From CAKMMH01 sp927798255 (GTDB lineage Bacteria; Bdellovibrionota_C; UBA2361; CAKMMH01), in contig JAXFOK010000015.1 of NCBI GenBank assembly GCA_034180415.1, forward strand, positions 1 through 64,000: a stretch of 64,000 nucleotides of DNA, read 5' to 3'. The translations under genes were made by a program, and so were the position numbers. Every line of letters starts with the position of its first letter. Position 1 is the stretch's first letter. The notes under the pieces were generated by a model. It searched no databases. It saw only the letters and a program-made list of their open reading frames with translations, and was not told the DNA's origin. This document shows positions 17,105 to 26,261 of the stretch, piece by piece.

Positions 17105-18199
17105 ATGAAAAATTTTTATGATTATTTATGTTTATCATTAATTGCTATGGAATTAAAGCCTAGCGAAAGTAGGGAGTTTAGTTTGTTTTTATCAAATGAA
17201 AATATTTATGAAAAGGAAAATAGTATAAATTTAATTTCAAAAAATTTTCCTAAAATAATTGAAAAGTTTCAGAATAAATTAGTTAAAGAAACTATAATGA
17301 ATAAAATATCAAAATGGGAAAGCCAAGGGATAAAATTTTTATTATTAGGTACTAATGATTATCCAATATCATTAAAAAGTATTTTTAATCCGCCACTAGT
17401 TTTATTTTATAAAGGAATATGGAAAAAGGATTATGATTATAATAACTCGGTTGCTATTGTCGGGTCTAGGAAGGCTTGTTTGATGCAATCTAAATTTGTT
17501 AGTGAGCTTGCAAAAAGTTTAAGTTATTCTAACATTTGTATAGTTAGTGGTTTAGCTCAAGGGATTGATGCGGCATCTCATATAGGAGCTCTTGGTAATC
17601 CTTCAAATTTATTTCCAACAATTGCAGTTTTAGGAAGCGGGGTAAATTATATTTATCCATCTGTGCATAAATATTTAGCACATAAAATAATTGAAGAAGG
17701 TGGGGTAATATTAAGTCATTTTTTACCCGACACTTCGCCACTTCCATATAATTTTTTAGATAGGAATAGAGTGATCTCAGGTCTTTCAAAAATTATAATT
17801 GTTGCACAAGCTGCTATGAAAAGTGGTGCGCTTTCTACAGCTAGATATGCTCTTGAACAGGGAAGGGATCTTTTAGCTGTTCTTGGCCCAGTGTATGACG
17901 AAGGATTTGAAGGTTCAAATAATTTAATTACTCAAGGAGCAATCCCTATTGCTAATATAGATGATTTTTATAAGTTATATCCTGAGTATTTAAAAGATAT
18001 GAATCTTGATAATATTGAAAGTACCATTACTAATGAACCTGAAAAAACAGTTTATGAATATATAAAAAAACGAAAAAAAGTTACACGAAGTGAATTATAT
18101 GAAAAATTTATAGATCTTGATTTACCATTAATAATTATTAATTTACAAGCTGAAAATTATATAGATTCACTGCCTGGTGAGGAATATGTGGTAAGGTGA
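17105..18199 (+). CDS. dprA: DNA-processing protein DprA
   Basis: The 364-residue protein has the Rossmann-like DprA core (VAIVGSRKAC, VSGLAQGIDAASHIGAL, AVLGSGVNYIYP, SGALSTARYALEQGRD). DprA loads RecA on incoming single-stranded DNA during natural transformation. The C-terminal 70 residues look like the winged-helix domain. The ATG at 17105 is chosen; the upstream TTG at 17093 adds four residues. It stands between a MITE-like element and a degenerate repeat array. No other competence gene is in the window. Confidence 0.92.
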   Translation: MKNFYDYLCLSLIAMELKPSESREFSLFLSNENIYEKENSINLISKNFPKIIEKFQNKLVKETIMNKISKWESQGIKFLLLGTNDYPISLKSIFNPPLVLFYKGIWKKDYDYNNSVAIVGSRKACLMQSKFVSELAKSLSYSNICIVSGLAQGIDAASHIGALGNPSNLFPTIAVLGSGVNYIYPSVHKYLAHKIIEEGGVILSHFLPDTSPLPYNFLDRNRVISGLSKIIIVAQAAMKSGALSTARYALEQGRDLLAVLGPVYDEGFEGSNNLITQGAIPIANIDDFYKLYPEYLKDMNLDNIESTITNEPEKTVYEYIKKRKKVTRSELYEKFIDLDLPLIIINLQAENYIDSLPGEEYVVR

Positions 18200-18262
18200 C
18201 AGGGAACAGGTTTCAAGTGTTTCCTGAGACCCGAACTCTGAAACCTATTTTCTGAAATTTAA
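18196..18262. repeat. Degenerate GTTTCAGG-type repeat array
   Basis: Units such as GACAGGGAACAGGTTTCAAG, GTTTCCTGAGACCCG, CTCTGAAACCT and TTCTGAAATT lie directly after dprA. They belong to the same family as the arrays at 2964, 20708, 34040, 42295 and 46138. No coding potential is seen. Confidence 0.5.
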
Positions 18263-18310
18263 TTTAATCATTAGCAACTTTTTAAATATTTCTTCGATAA
18301 ACTTTATAGT

Positions 18311-18874
18311 ATGAGTGTAATAATATCTTATCAGAACAATTTATCGCTAAAAAATGAATATCTAGAAATTAGAGGTTTAGGTAGTAAAATAGGATTAGAT
18401 AGAACAGGAACTATAACAAATAGTAATGTTATTGAAGATTATTTTTCAATTTATTCAATAAATGAAGAATATGTACTAAATGTTAATGATGAAAATATAT
18501 TACTTCCTAAATACTATAAAATGAATATCAATAATATGGATTTCTTTTTTTATACTATTTCACCTACATGTGAAAGTTTATCGTATGCTTGTTTTGATAA
18601 AGATTTATCTCAAGTAAAAGAAAGAGATTTTATTACGTTAACTATTAATCATAATCTTAAAATATTAGATATAAAACTATATGAAGGGGTTGAGTATTAT
18701 TTAGGCTCATCTAAAGTTTCTTCTATCTTTCTTGATGAAAATTTTGTTGCGCCTTATCATACTAAAATTAAGTATATAGATAAGAAAATACAAGTTATCG
18801 ATGTTGCTGGAAGTCTTAAAAAAGAAGACGACTATTCTTACATATTAAATGATATTTTATTAAGATTTTCTTAG
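18311..18874 (+). CDS. FHA-like domain protein, divergent
   Basis: The 187-residue soluble protein ends in a segment (residues 136-170, EYYLGSSKVSSIFLDENFV then PYHTKIKYIDKKIQVIDVAGS) with the strand order and GSS...H layout of forkhead-associated domains, which bind phosphothreonine. The first half may be a second, more decayed copy (GLGSKIGLDRTGTITNS). FHA-type domains occur in SctD proteins of type III secretion. The gene lies between dprA and a convergent FliN/SctQ-like gene, with a Ser/Thr kinase just beyond. The fold call is by eye and tentative. Confidence 0.45.
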   Translation: MSVIISYQNNLSLKNEYLEIRGLGSKIGLDRTGTITNSNVIEDYFSIYSINEEYVLNVNDENILLPKYYKMNINNMDFFFYTISPTCESLSYACFDKDLSQVKERDFITLTINHNLKILDIKLYEGVEYYLGSSKVSSIFLDENFVAPYHTKIKYIDKKIQVIDVAGSLKKEDDYSYILNDILLRFS

Positions 18875-18912
18875 TTGCAAATATGCGAATAAAAGAAACT
18901 ATTTTAAACTTT

Positions 18913-19254
18913 TTATTTTGAATTATTACTTGCTGCAGCTAGTGCGTCTAATTCACCGTCTGGAGAAACTATCTGAGTTACCCTTATACCAAATTTATCA
19001 TTTACTACTACTGCTTCACCTTGTGCTAATAATTTATTATTAACTCTAATATCTAAAGGTTCTTCTGGAAGTTTATTTAATTCTATAATTGAACCTTTTC
19101 TTAATTTTATAAGTTTATCAAGAGTGCACTCAACTCTTCCTAGCTCTACAGATACTATGAGTTCTACATCATAAAAGAATTGAAGTGTACCAACTTTATC
19201 TTGAATTGAAGCTGATTCAACAATATTCTCTTTTTCTTTTTTTTGCTCTTCCAT
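18913..19254 (-). CDS. FliN/SctQ-type SpoA-domain protein
   Basis: The 113-residue protein matches the SpoA (surface presentation of antigens) domain. The core QFFYDVELIVSVELGRVECTLDKLIKLRKGSIIELNKLPEEPLDIRVNNKLLAQGEAVVVNDKFGIRVT-like segment covers residues 26-95 and has the GSIIEL and VNNKLLA-GE-VVV signatures. Family members form the cytosolic sorting platform or C-ring of flagella and type III secretion systems. Length fits FliN or the short SctQ product. It is convergent with 18311. Together with sctV it argues for an export apparatus; flagellar versus injectisome use is not decided here. Confidence 0.88.
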   Translation of the reverse strand: MEEQKKEKENIVESASIQDKVGTLQFFYDVELIVSVELGRVECTLDKLIKLRKGSIIELNKLPEEPLDIRVNNKLLAQGEAVVVNDKFGIRVTQIVSPDGELDALAAASNNSK

Positions 19255-19439
19255 AAATTTAACCTAAGTAAAAAACTTTTCTTAGCTTATTTGATGCAAA
19301 TTATATGAAAAAAGACTAAAAAAAGTCACAATTTTTAATATTTACTTAAAATTTTCTTCGAATTTTACCGATAAATGAAATAATCAAGGTTTATAGGTAT
19401 TATAAAAAATTAGTTTTAATTGATAGATTTACGACAAAT

Positions 19440-20705
19440 ATGGAACAAATAGCTGGAAAATATAATATTATTAGGTTGTTAGGTAAAGGAGCTACTGGGG
19501 AAGTGTACCTTGTAGAGCATAATGACCTAAAGTTAGAATATGCACTAAAACTTTTGTCAAAGGAAGTTTCAAATAACGATGTGGTCGTAGAAAGATTTAT
19601 AAAAGAGGCAAGATTACTAGAAAAATTTTCCCATAAAAATACTGCAAGATTAAGAGATTTTGGAAAAAATGATGATGGCCGTTATTACATGACTACTGAT
19701 TTTTGTAAGGGGATTACATTAAGCGAGCTTGTAAAGAAAAGAGGGGCTATTAATTATAATTTAGCTCTTAAAATCATGATTGATATTTTAGATGTTCTAT
19801 CTTGCGCACATAAAGAAGGGGTAGTTCATAGGGATATAAAATCTGAAAATGTGATAGTAAATTTTAATGAAAATTTTGATGATTATGATGAGTTAAAAGT
19901 GCTTGATTTTGGTATAGCCAAAATGAAGCAAGATATTAAATTAAATGATACAAAGACCATAGATGGTTCTGCATTAGGGACTCCTCAATATATGGCTCCA
20001 GAACAAGCAGCTGGTGAACCTAATCTTGATCATAGGATTGATATTTATTCGGCTGGAATTGTTTTATATGAGCTTCTTGCTGGAAAAGTTCCTTTTTTTG
20101 GGGAAACTATAGTTCAAACGCTTTTAATGCATTTAACTCAGCCGATTCCTCCTTTTGATGAATCATTAAACATTCCAGAAGATGTTTCTAATATTGTTAA
20201 TAAAGCATTACAAAAAATCCCTAACAATAGATATCAAACTGCTGAAATGTTTATGCAAGATTGTAAAAAGATTTTAAATTGTGAAAACGTTGGGGAAGTT
20301 TCAGGTGATAATGGTGCGTATGTTATAAATGATGAAAAAAAAGAGAAAACGAAAATTCTATGTATTGATGATAATCAGATGATTTTAAATATAATTAGCC
20401 ATATTTTAACAAAAGAGGGATTTGAAGTATTTACTACAAATGATCCGAGTACACTTCATAGTTATTTATTCCAAGAAAGAATAGATTTGTTGATTTCAGA
20501 TATAAATATGCCAAGTATTAACGGTAATGATTTGTGTAAAATGTTAAAACAAACCATGCCAAGCCTTAAAATAGCACTTTTTTCGAATATTCCAGAACAA
20601 GACTTAGAAGCGCTTGCAAAAGATGCGTCAGCAGATGCTTGGATTTCAAAAAACGAAAAGCCAAATGTGTGGCTTGAAGGGATATATAAACTACTAGGAA
20701 GATAA
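19440..20705 (+). CDS. Ser/Thr protein kinase fused to a receiver domain
   Basis: Residues 8-270 form a PknB-like kinase. The glycine loop is LLGKGATGEVY, the lysine is in YALKLL, the catalytic loop is VVHRDIKSEN, then LDFGIAKM and GTPQYMAPEQ. Residues 301-421 form a two-component receiver domain (ILCIDDNQ, phosphoacceptor Asp in LLISDINMP near residue 354, Ser and Lys in switch positions). There is no membrane helix. The fusion suggests that a histidine kinase could control Ser/Thr phosphorylation, or the reverse. It opens the block that leads to the Tad and SctV genes. Confidence 0.93.
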   Translation: MEQIAGKYNIIRLLGKGATGEVYLVEHNDLKLEYALKLLSKEVSNNDVVVERFIKEARLLEKFSHKNTARLRDFGKNDDGRYYMTTDFCKGITLSELVKKRGAINYNLALKIMIDILDVLSCAHKEGVVHRDIKSENVIVNFNENFDDYDELKVLDFGIAKMKQDIKLNDTKTIDGSALGTPQYMAPEQAAGEPNLDHRIDIYSAGIVLYELLAGKVPFFGETIVQTLLMHLTQPIPPFDESLNIPEDVSNIVNKALQKIPNNRYQTAEMFMQDCKKILNCENVGEVSGDNGAYVINDEKKEKTKILCIDDNQMILNIISHILTKEGFEVFTTNDPSTLHSYLFQERIDLLISDINMPSINGNDLCKMLKQTMPSLKIALFSNIPEQDLEALAKDASADAWISKNEKPNVWLEGIYKLLGR

Positions 20706-20707
20706 TC

Positions 20708-20822
20708 TCTATAATCTGTTCCCAGTTTATTGAAAGCTGACCCTTGTTTTCTGAAACCTGTTCCCTACACCAGAAACCTTTTTCTTGTTATCTGATTCCT
20801 GAAACACGACTCTTAGTTTCCT
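20708..20822. repeat. Degenerate CTGAAACC-type repeat array
   Basis: At least six imperfect units are seen, including CTGTTCCCAGTTTATTGAAA, TTTTCTGAAACCTGTTCCC, CCAGAAACC and GATTCCTGAAACACG. They fill most of the gap between the kinase gene and the next start. The family is shared with five other intergenic stretches in the window. Confidence 0.55.
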
Positions 20823-20896
20823 AATTTTTTATATTGTCGAAATTCTTATTTCTTGTTAATTTTGTAATAGTTTCGTAAATATTTTGTAAAGGAATT

Positions 20897-23206
20897 ATGA
20901 AAATGTTACAAAGAGAAAAATTATTTTTAAGTTGTGTTTTTAGTCTTGCATTTATTGTTTTAACAAATAATGGAAATGCATTGTTAATTGATGATTTTAA
21001 GGATGTTGATAATAATGGAAATCCTCTTGGACTGCAATCAAGCGTAAATTCAACTAATAGTACAAGTTGGAATGATGTTGGGTTAGCAAATGTAGTGGGC
21101 GGTTGTCGTAAAGTTGTTTTGAGTGGAGATGGAAGTGGAGTTTTTTCAGCTGGAAAGTATTCTCACAACCAAGATGATGCAAAAACTGCAAAGTCAATAA
21201 TAACATGGGGGGAATGTGAAGACGGTACAGTGATGTCTGAAGTAGATTTCACAAAAGATGGTTCTAAATATTTTGTAGTCAAGTATAATAGTAATGATAG
21301 CGTGGATTATAGAGGAAAAATATATTTAAGATTATGGGATAGCTCTGATCATGAAGCAAATGTTCAGTGTGATCGTTATGAATCCGAGGAAGTGTACAAA
21401 TGTATGTACAAAAAATATACAGATGTTGATGTCGAGCTAGATAAGATTGTAAAGATTCAGTTGATAATGGATGGTTCAAGTGCATCTGGTTGGGATTTCG
21501 GTATTGAGTCAGTTTTGACTGGAAATAGCCAAAATACAGTTTGTGGTGTTGTTCCTACTGCATCAAATAATTATGGTGCTAAAGATGAATGTGGATTCTG
21601 TCCAAATGATATAATGCCTGATAAATATCAATATGGTCAAGGAAAAGATGAGTGTGATTATTGTCCAAATGATACTTTGCCTGCTAACTATCAATATGGT
21701 GATGGAAAAATTTGTCGTAATTCATGTGATGTAAATCAAAATTGCGGATGGTGTCCAACAATCGATAATCCAGGAAAAGCTCATCAGAGGTATACTTGTA
21801 AGCAATGTGATGATGGAATGGATAATGACGGAAAGGGTGATATTGACTGTGCTGATCCTCAATGCTTAAAGGGGGTTAATGGAAGCTGTGATCCTAACTA
21901 TAATAGTGAAGCACCACAGTGTAGCAATAAGAAAGATGATGATAATGATGGTAAGGTAGATAAAAACGATCCAGCATGTCTTGATGAAAATGGCAATTAT
22001 AACCCAGACCTTGATGATGAATCAGATGAACCTGCTTGTTCTGATAAAGCAGATAATGATGGTGATGGTTTGATTGATTCAAAAGATCCTGGTTGCTATG
22101 CGAAAAATCCAAATACTGGAAAATATGAATATAAGCCAAATAAAAAGAGTGAAGAAGGACCAAATACTGAATGTTCAGATTCAAAAGATAATGATGGTGA
22201 TGGATATATTGATAGTAAAGATCCTGATTGTTGGTATACTGATTCAATTAAGTTAGGTGGAACTAAAGACTATTCAAATGAATCACCTTTTTATGATTGG
22301 AATCCTTGGGATCTTTCAGAAAGTGGTGCAAGAAAGTATCAATGTTCAGATGGAAAGGATAATGATGATGATGGGTTAGTTGATGCGCAAGATCCTGGAT
22401 GTTTAGATGATAGTGGTAATTGGAATCCTAAGAAAGATAGCGAAATTAATTCAGATGATGGAAAACCAGAATGTTCAGATGGTAAGGATAATGATAAAGA
22501 TGGATATATAGATTATCCTGATGATCCAGGTTGCACATCAAAGGATGATGATTCTGAAAATGACAACATTACAAAGCCTGAATGTTCTGATGGTATTGAT
22601 AATGATAAAGATGGAAAAATTGATGAAGCTGATACTTCATGTTGGGTTTATGATAATAATGGAAATCCAATTAAGTACGATCCTAATATCGATGATGAAT
22701 CAGGATGTACAACAACTTCTAATGTAAGTAACTTAGATGTTGATAATGAAAGATTAGCTACAATTGGTTTAAATGCTGCTTTATATTTAAAGAGATTCCA
22801 TGCTAATTCAAGTAATGAATATAAGAGAACTACTCTTTCTGCAAAACGTGCTGGAACTAAGATTAGTAAGGAAATTAATAAGGTGGTGACAGATTTGAAA
22901 TCTTATTCAGTTTCTTGTAATAGTCAGACAGGTTCTTCATGTAGAAATAACAATAATACAGAGCTTAACAAGTTTTCACAACAAGTTAGTCAATTAAATA
23001 AACTTGTTCGTCGTGCACAAAGAAGAGGTTTGTTCTTTAAGAAGAATTTTGAAAGCAAGGCAATTTCAAAAGCTAAGCAACAAAAAGCAGGTTACAAAAA
23101 TGCAAAAGCTACTATGACTAATAACAGAAAGGCTGGAACAAGAATAACTGTTTATAATAATATAAATGCCAAGGTTAGTAGTATTAAGTCATTAGCTATT
23201 TGCTAA
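20897..23206 (+). CDS. Secreted Cys/Asp-repeat protein, calcium-binding type
   Basis: The 769-residue exported protein has a signal peptide ending NNGNA. Residues 30-210 are a beta-rich domain, followed by two near-repeats of a Cys-rich CPNDxxPxxYQYG unit. Residues 300-575 carry seven units of the form CSDGKDNDGDGxIDxxDPGC, an Asp-loop pattern like calcium-binding repeats. Each unit has paired cysteines. Residues 600-769 are basic and helical. Such repeats occur in surface and adhesin proteins of delta-proteobacteria. AAAGGA precedes the start. It lies just before the Tad genes, so a role at the cell surface or pilus is plausible but unproven. Confidence 0.8.
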   Translation: MKMLQREKLFLSCVFSLAFIVLTNNGNALLIDDFKDVDNNGNPLGLQSSVNSTNSTSWNDVGLANVVGGCRKVVLSGDGSGVFSAGKYSHNQDDAKTAKSIITWGECEDGTVMSEVDFTKDGSKYFVVKYNSNDSVDYRGKIYLRLWDSSDHEANVQCDRYESEEVYKCMYKKYTDVDVELDKIVKIQLIMDGSSASGWDFGIESVLTGNSQNTVCGVVPTASNNYGAKDECGFCPNDIMPDKYQYGQGKDECDYCPNDTLPANYQYGDGKICRNSCDVNQNCGWCPTIDNPGKAHQRYTCKQCDDGMDNDGKGDIDCADPQCLKGVNGSCDPNYNSEAPQCSNKKDDDNDGKVDKNDPACLDENGNYNPDLDDESDEPACSDKADNDGDGLIDSKDPGCYAKNPNTGKYEYKPNKKSEEGPNTECSDSKDNDGDGYIDSKDPDCWYTDSIKLGGTKDYSNESPFYDWNPWDLSESGARKYQCSDGKDNDDDGLVDAQDPGCLDDSGNWNPKKDSEINSDDGKPECSDGKDNDKDGYIDYPDDPGCTSKDDDSENDNITKPECSDGIDNDKDGKIDEADTSCWVYDNNGNPIKYDPNIDDESGCTTTSNVSNLDVDNERLATIGLNAALYLKRFHANSSNEYKRTTLSAKRAGTKISKEINKVVTDLKSYSVSCNSQTGSSCRNNNNTELNKFSQQVSQLNKLVRRAQRRGLFFKKNFESKAISKAKQQKAGYKNAKATMTNNRKAGTRITVYNNINAKVSSIKSLAIC

Positions 23207-23334
23207 TAAAATTGACGATGCATCCAAGATTGCGTCGTTATTCGAGAGAGATGCCGTCCTCGCTGTACTTAATAGTACAGCTGTGGGTGCATCCTCTCGA
23301 ATGCCTAGCACTCTTGGCGCCTCGTCAATTTTAT
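23206..23334 (+). repeat. Long palindromic element E3
   Basis: The outer helix ATAAAATTGACGA with its complement starts on the last base of the preceding gene's stop codon. Loop text TGCATC and GCGCC, helix CAAGA with TCTTG, and second loop TTGCGTCGTTAT with ATGCCTAGCAC follow. Next comes the helix TTCGAGAG with CTCTCGAA, and then the tip GCTGTAC with GTACAGC. The loops match elements E1, E2, E4 and E5. Confidence 0.8.
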
Positions 23335-23594
23335 ATATTAAGACGATGCATGTGATGATGCTACGTTCATTTTGAGGGATAAACGGTCCTTGCTGTACTT
23401 AATAGTACAGCTGTGGGAGCATCCTCCCGAATGCCTAGCACTCTTGGCGCCTCGTCAATTTTATATATTAAGACGATGCATGTGATGATGCTACGTTCAT
23501 TTTGAGGGATAAACGGTCCTTGCTGTACTAATCGTACAGCTGTGGGAGCATCCTCTCGAATGCCTAGCACTCTTGGTGCCTCGTCAATTTTATA
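23335..23594 (+). repeat. Two tandem decayed copies of palindrome E3 (130-bp period)
   Basis: Two nearly identical 130-bp units follow element E3. Each keeps the right arm (GAATGCCTAGCACTCTTGG and the CTCGTCAATTTT end) and the GCTGTAC tip. The left arm is replaced by ACGATGCATGTGATGATGCT text, so only part of the hairpin can still form. Neither the repeat nor the 23595-23718 stretch that follows encodes a convincing protein. Confidence 0.7.
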
Positions 23595-23718
23595 AAATGG
23601 ACCTTTTAACAACCCCTAAAAGGTAAAAGTTTTAATGGGTTGGTGCGTAATTAAAGTTTGCTGTGAAAAATTTCGATATTGAGTATAGGTTGGATTATAT
23701 TTTTTTAAGTTTTAAGCT

Positions 23719-24966
23719 ATGAAATTATTAATTATTGATGTTTCAACAGAAGCTCAAGCAAAGTGTGCTAAAAAAATAGAGCCTTTTAATAGAAGTGATG
23801 TCGAAATGCTTGATTTAAAAATCAAGCTTGCAAACGAGCAAACTTATAAAGATATTCTAGAAGGAGCAGATGTTGCAATACTTGGTGCAGGGTTAGGTGA
23901 GTCTGCAATAGTGGTCGCAAGAGAGATTGCAAGCGTGTGCCCTTGGATGAATATTATAATGTTTGTTAAAGAGTCATTATACGGTGGAAGCTCTTTTAGA
24001 AGCGCACATTCAGTGGGCGTAAGAAAAGTTTTTTCTGATAACGCAAGTCCTCTTGATTTCTTGCAAGAACTTGTAGCAATTCACAGTGAATTTAGAAAAG
24101 AAGGTCGAGCCAGGGAAGGTATAGTTGTCGCGGTGAATCATGCCAAGGGAGGCGTCGGAGCAACTTCAATTTGCGCAGCTCTTGCAGAGGTTTGTGGAGT
24201 TTATAATAAAAGGACACTTCTTTGGGATTTAGATGTCGAGACAAGAGATTTAAGTCGCTCTCTTACTGCAAGTGGAACAGAAGCCAAAGTAGTTTCATCG
24301 TGGGTTAATGGTTCAAGAGAAATTTCAAGAGAATCTTTAAAAGATGCACTTTTACCTATAAGTAATGAAGTTTCAATATTAATTCCACCAGATTGTATGG
24401 CTGAGTCTATGGATTTAGTGTGTCATACAGATAGTATAGCTCTTTGTAGTAGAATTTTAGAGCTTTCAAGAGTGCTTTTTGACGTAATTATTATTGATAC
24501 TGGTGGAAGAATGGGACCTGCTACTGGAGCAGTAGTAAGAAATAGTGATAAAACTTTAATTGTTATTGATGATACGATTTTGGGACTAACAGCTGTCGAT
24601 CTTTATTTAAATTTTATTAAGAGTTTAGTTGGAACTCCAGATAGAATTAATTTTTTAATAAATCAATATACTGGAAATCTTCTTACAAAAAATCAGATTG
24701 AAGCTGAGTTAGAACCTATTCATAGGTTAGGACATGAGGTTTGGAGCTTAGATCCAGTGTATATGGACCCAAAAGCTAGCCTTTGGTCAGCAAGTGGTAA
24801 GACGCTTTATAGTTTAGGTAATAGAAATACAAGAGTTGCTCTAGAAAAGATGGCTGTAATTCTAGGACTTACTATTCAACATGGCGTAGTAAAGAGAGAA
24901 AACCAAGCAAATAATAACCAAAAAGAAAAAGGACATAAGTTTTTGAATTTTTTTAATAAAAAATAA
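23719..24966 (+). CDS. cpaE: CpaE/TadZ-like pilus localisation ATPase
   Basis: The 415-residue protein has an N-terminal receiver-like fold (residues 1-120) and a ParA/MinD-like ATPase domain from residue 135. The deviant Walker A is AKGGVGATS, followed by LLWDLDVETRDLS and IIIDTGG. CpaE/TadZ proteins place the Tad pilus machine at its site in the cell. It is the first gene of a Tad run: flp, cpaB, cpaF, tadB and tadC follow on the same strand. The N-terminal domain lacks an obvious phosphoacceptor Asp, as usual in this family. Confidence 0.88.
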   Translation: MKLLIIDVSTEAQAKCAKKIEPFNRSDVEMLDLKIKLANEQTYKDILEGADVAILGAGLGESAIVVAREIASVCPWMNIIMFVKESLYGGSSFRSAHSVGVRKVFSDNASPLDFLQELVAIHSEFRKEGRAREGIVVAVNHAKGGVGATSICAALAEVCGVYNKRTLLWDLDVETRDLSRSLTASGTEAKVVSSWVNGSREISRESLKDALLPISNEVSILIPPDCMAESMDLVCHTDSIALCSRILELSRVLFDVIIIDTGGRMGPATGAVVRNSDKTLIVIDDTILGLTAVDLYLNFIKSLVGTPDRINFLINQYTGNLLTKNQIEAELEPIHRLGHEVWSLDPVYMDPKASLWSASGKTLYSLGNRNTRVALEKMAVILGLTIQHGVVKRENQANNNQKEKGHKFLNFFNKK

Positions 24967-25139
24967 TGTTTGTTATTTTTGTTAATATTTGAATCTTTTT
25001 TTAAAAAAAAGAATCTTAATACTTAAATATATGAGGTTTGTATTTGCTGATTTTTTAGTTTTAGTTTAAGTTGTAGTTATAAATAGCTATATTTGTAAAC
25101 TAAAAATTTAAATAATATATATATTAAGGAGAAAGTAAA

Positions 25140-25313
25140 ATGTTAAGAATTTTTAGTAAGAAAGAAAAAGGTGCTTCACTCGTTGAGTACGCGTTACTAG
25201 TTGCTTTAATTGCATTAGGATCAATGGCTGCTATGAGATTACTATCAAATAATATTTCAGGTGCATTCTCTCAATCAGGTAGTATATTACAAGATGTAAG
25301 TAAAGCAGGTTAA
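25140..25313 (+). CDS. flp: Flp-type pilin
   Basis: The 57-residue protein MLRIFSKKEKGASLVEYALL... has the Flp prepilin layout. A short basic leader ends in Gly, the prepilin peptidase would cut between G11 and A12, and Glu5 and Tyr6 follow in the mature protein (ASLVEY). A hydrophobic helix comes next (LLVALIALGSMAAM). It is the major subunit of the Tad pilus. An AAGGAG site lies about 9 bases upstream, and the gap before it (24967-25139) probably holds its promoter. No prepilin peptidase gene (tadV) is in the window. Confidence 0.92.
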   Translation: MLRIFSKKEKGASLVEYALLVALIALGSMAAMRLLSNNISGAFSQSGSILQDVSKAG

Positions 25314-25331
25314 TTTATTAAGTATTTTATT

Positions 25332-26243
25332 ATGAAGCCACTTAGTTCTCAACCAGATAGTAATTCTAAGCTAATTTTTTTAGTTGCAATTGTTGTAATG
25401 CTTTTGCTAGGTGGCTTTCTTTTAATTTTTTTCGGATTTAGTAATAAATCTAATAATACCGGACAAAATTTTGATAATCCACAAAGTGAATTGAATGATA
25501 ATATAAATACTAGAGCAGAAAATAATGCAAATGTTGAAAGAACAGTTCAGGTTTTAGTTACAATAAGAGATATTAAAAATGGCGAAAAATTAGATCCTAC
25601 AATGTTTAGGAAAGAAACAAGGCCAGAAAATTTTGTTAAACCTGATGATTATAGAGATTTTTCACAGATAGATGGTTTTTTTGCAAAATCAGATATTGGA
25701 TTTAGAGAAACTATAGACCCAAATAAAGTATCAAGAAAAAAACCAGTAAATACTATAACGGCTAATATTCCTGAAGGTTACAGAGCTGTTACAATTAATG
25801 TTGATGTGACAAGTAGTGTAGAAGGTTGGGCAAGAGCAGGAGCGTTTGTTGATGTTGTATGGAATTCAGTGATAAATGGAAAACCAGCTGCTACTGTAAT
25901 TATTCAAAATGCAAAAATTTTATCAGCAGAAAGGCAAATTGAGGCTAATCCACAAGAGGGACAGGCTCCTGTTCCTAGTACTGTAACACTTCTTGTGCTT
26001 GCGGATGATGCAACAAAAATTCATCTTGCAGAAACCACTGGTAAGTTAAGTTTACAGTTAAGAGGGGACGATGCTGAAAAAGGATTTGGGGCAAGAACTT
26101 CCCTTACAATAGATGATTTACTTGATAAGAATAATGGTAAAAAAGATAATAAAAAGTATGATGCTATTGTAAAAATTAAAGGTAAAAATGGTAAAATGGA
26201 AAGGTGGGGATTAAAGGATGGAAGTCTTGTTCTAATTGAGTAA
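25332..26243 (+). CDS. cpaB: Tad pilus assembly protein CpaB/RcpC
   Basis: The 303-residue protein has one N-terminal membrane helix (residues 15-36), then an SAF-type domain (VLVTIRDIKNGEKLDPTMF) and the RcpC/CpaB region (NIPEGYRAVTINVDVTSSV then GWARAGAFVDVVW, VTLLVLADDATKIHLAETTG). Family members sit in the periplasm and link the secretin with the pilus. It lies 18 bases after flp. The C-terminus ends in a short basic, Lys-rich part. Confidence 0.92.
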   Translation: MKPLSSQPDSNSKLIFLVAIVVMLLLGGFLLIFFGFSNKSNNTGQNFDNPQSELNDNINTRAENNANVERTVQVLVTIRDIKNGEKLDPTMFRKETRPENFVKPDDYRDFSQIDGFFAKSDIGFRETIDPNKVSRKKPVNTITANIPEGYRAVTINVDVTSSVEGWARAGAFVDVVWNSVINGKPAATVIIQNAKILSAERQIEANPQEGQAPVPSTVTLLVLADDATKIHLAETTGKLSLQLRGDDAEKGFGARTSLTIDDLLDKNNGKKDNKKYDAIVKIKGKNGKMERWGLKDGSLVLIE

Positions 26244-26261
26244 TTTTAAAAGAAGTTATAA

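Noticed and set aside
23335..23594. CRISPR array
   Set aside because: Repeated units are 130 bp, palindromic and only two; there are no short repeats with unique spacers and no cas genes.
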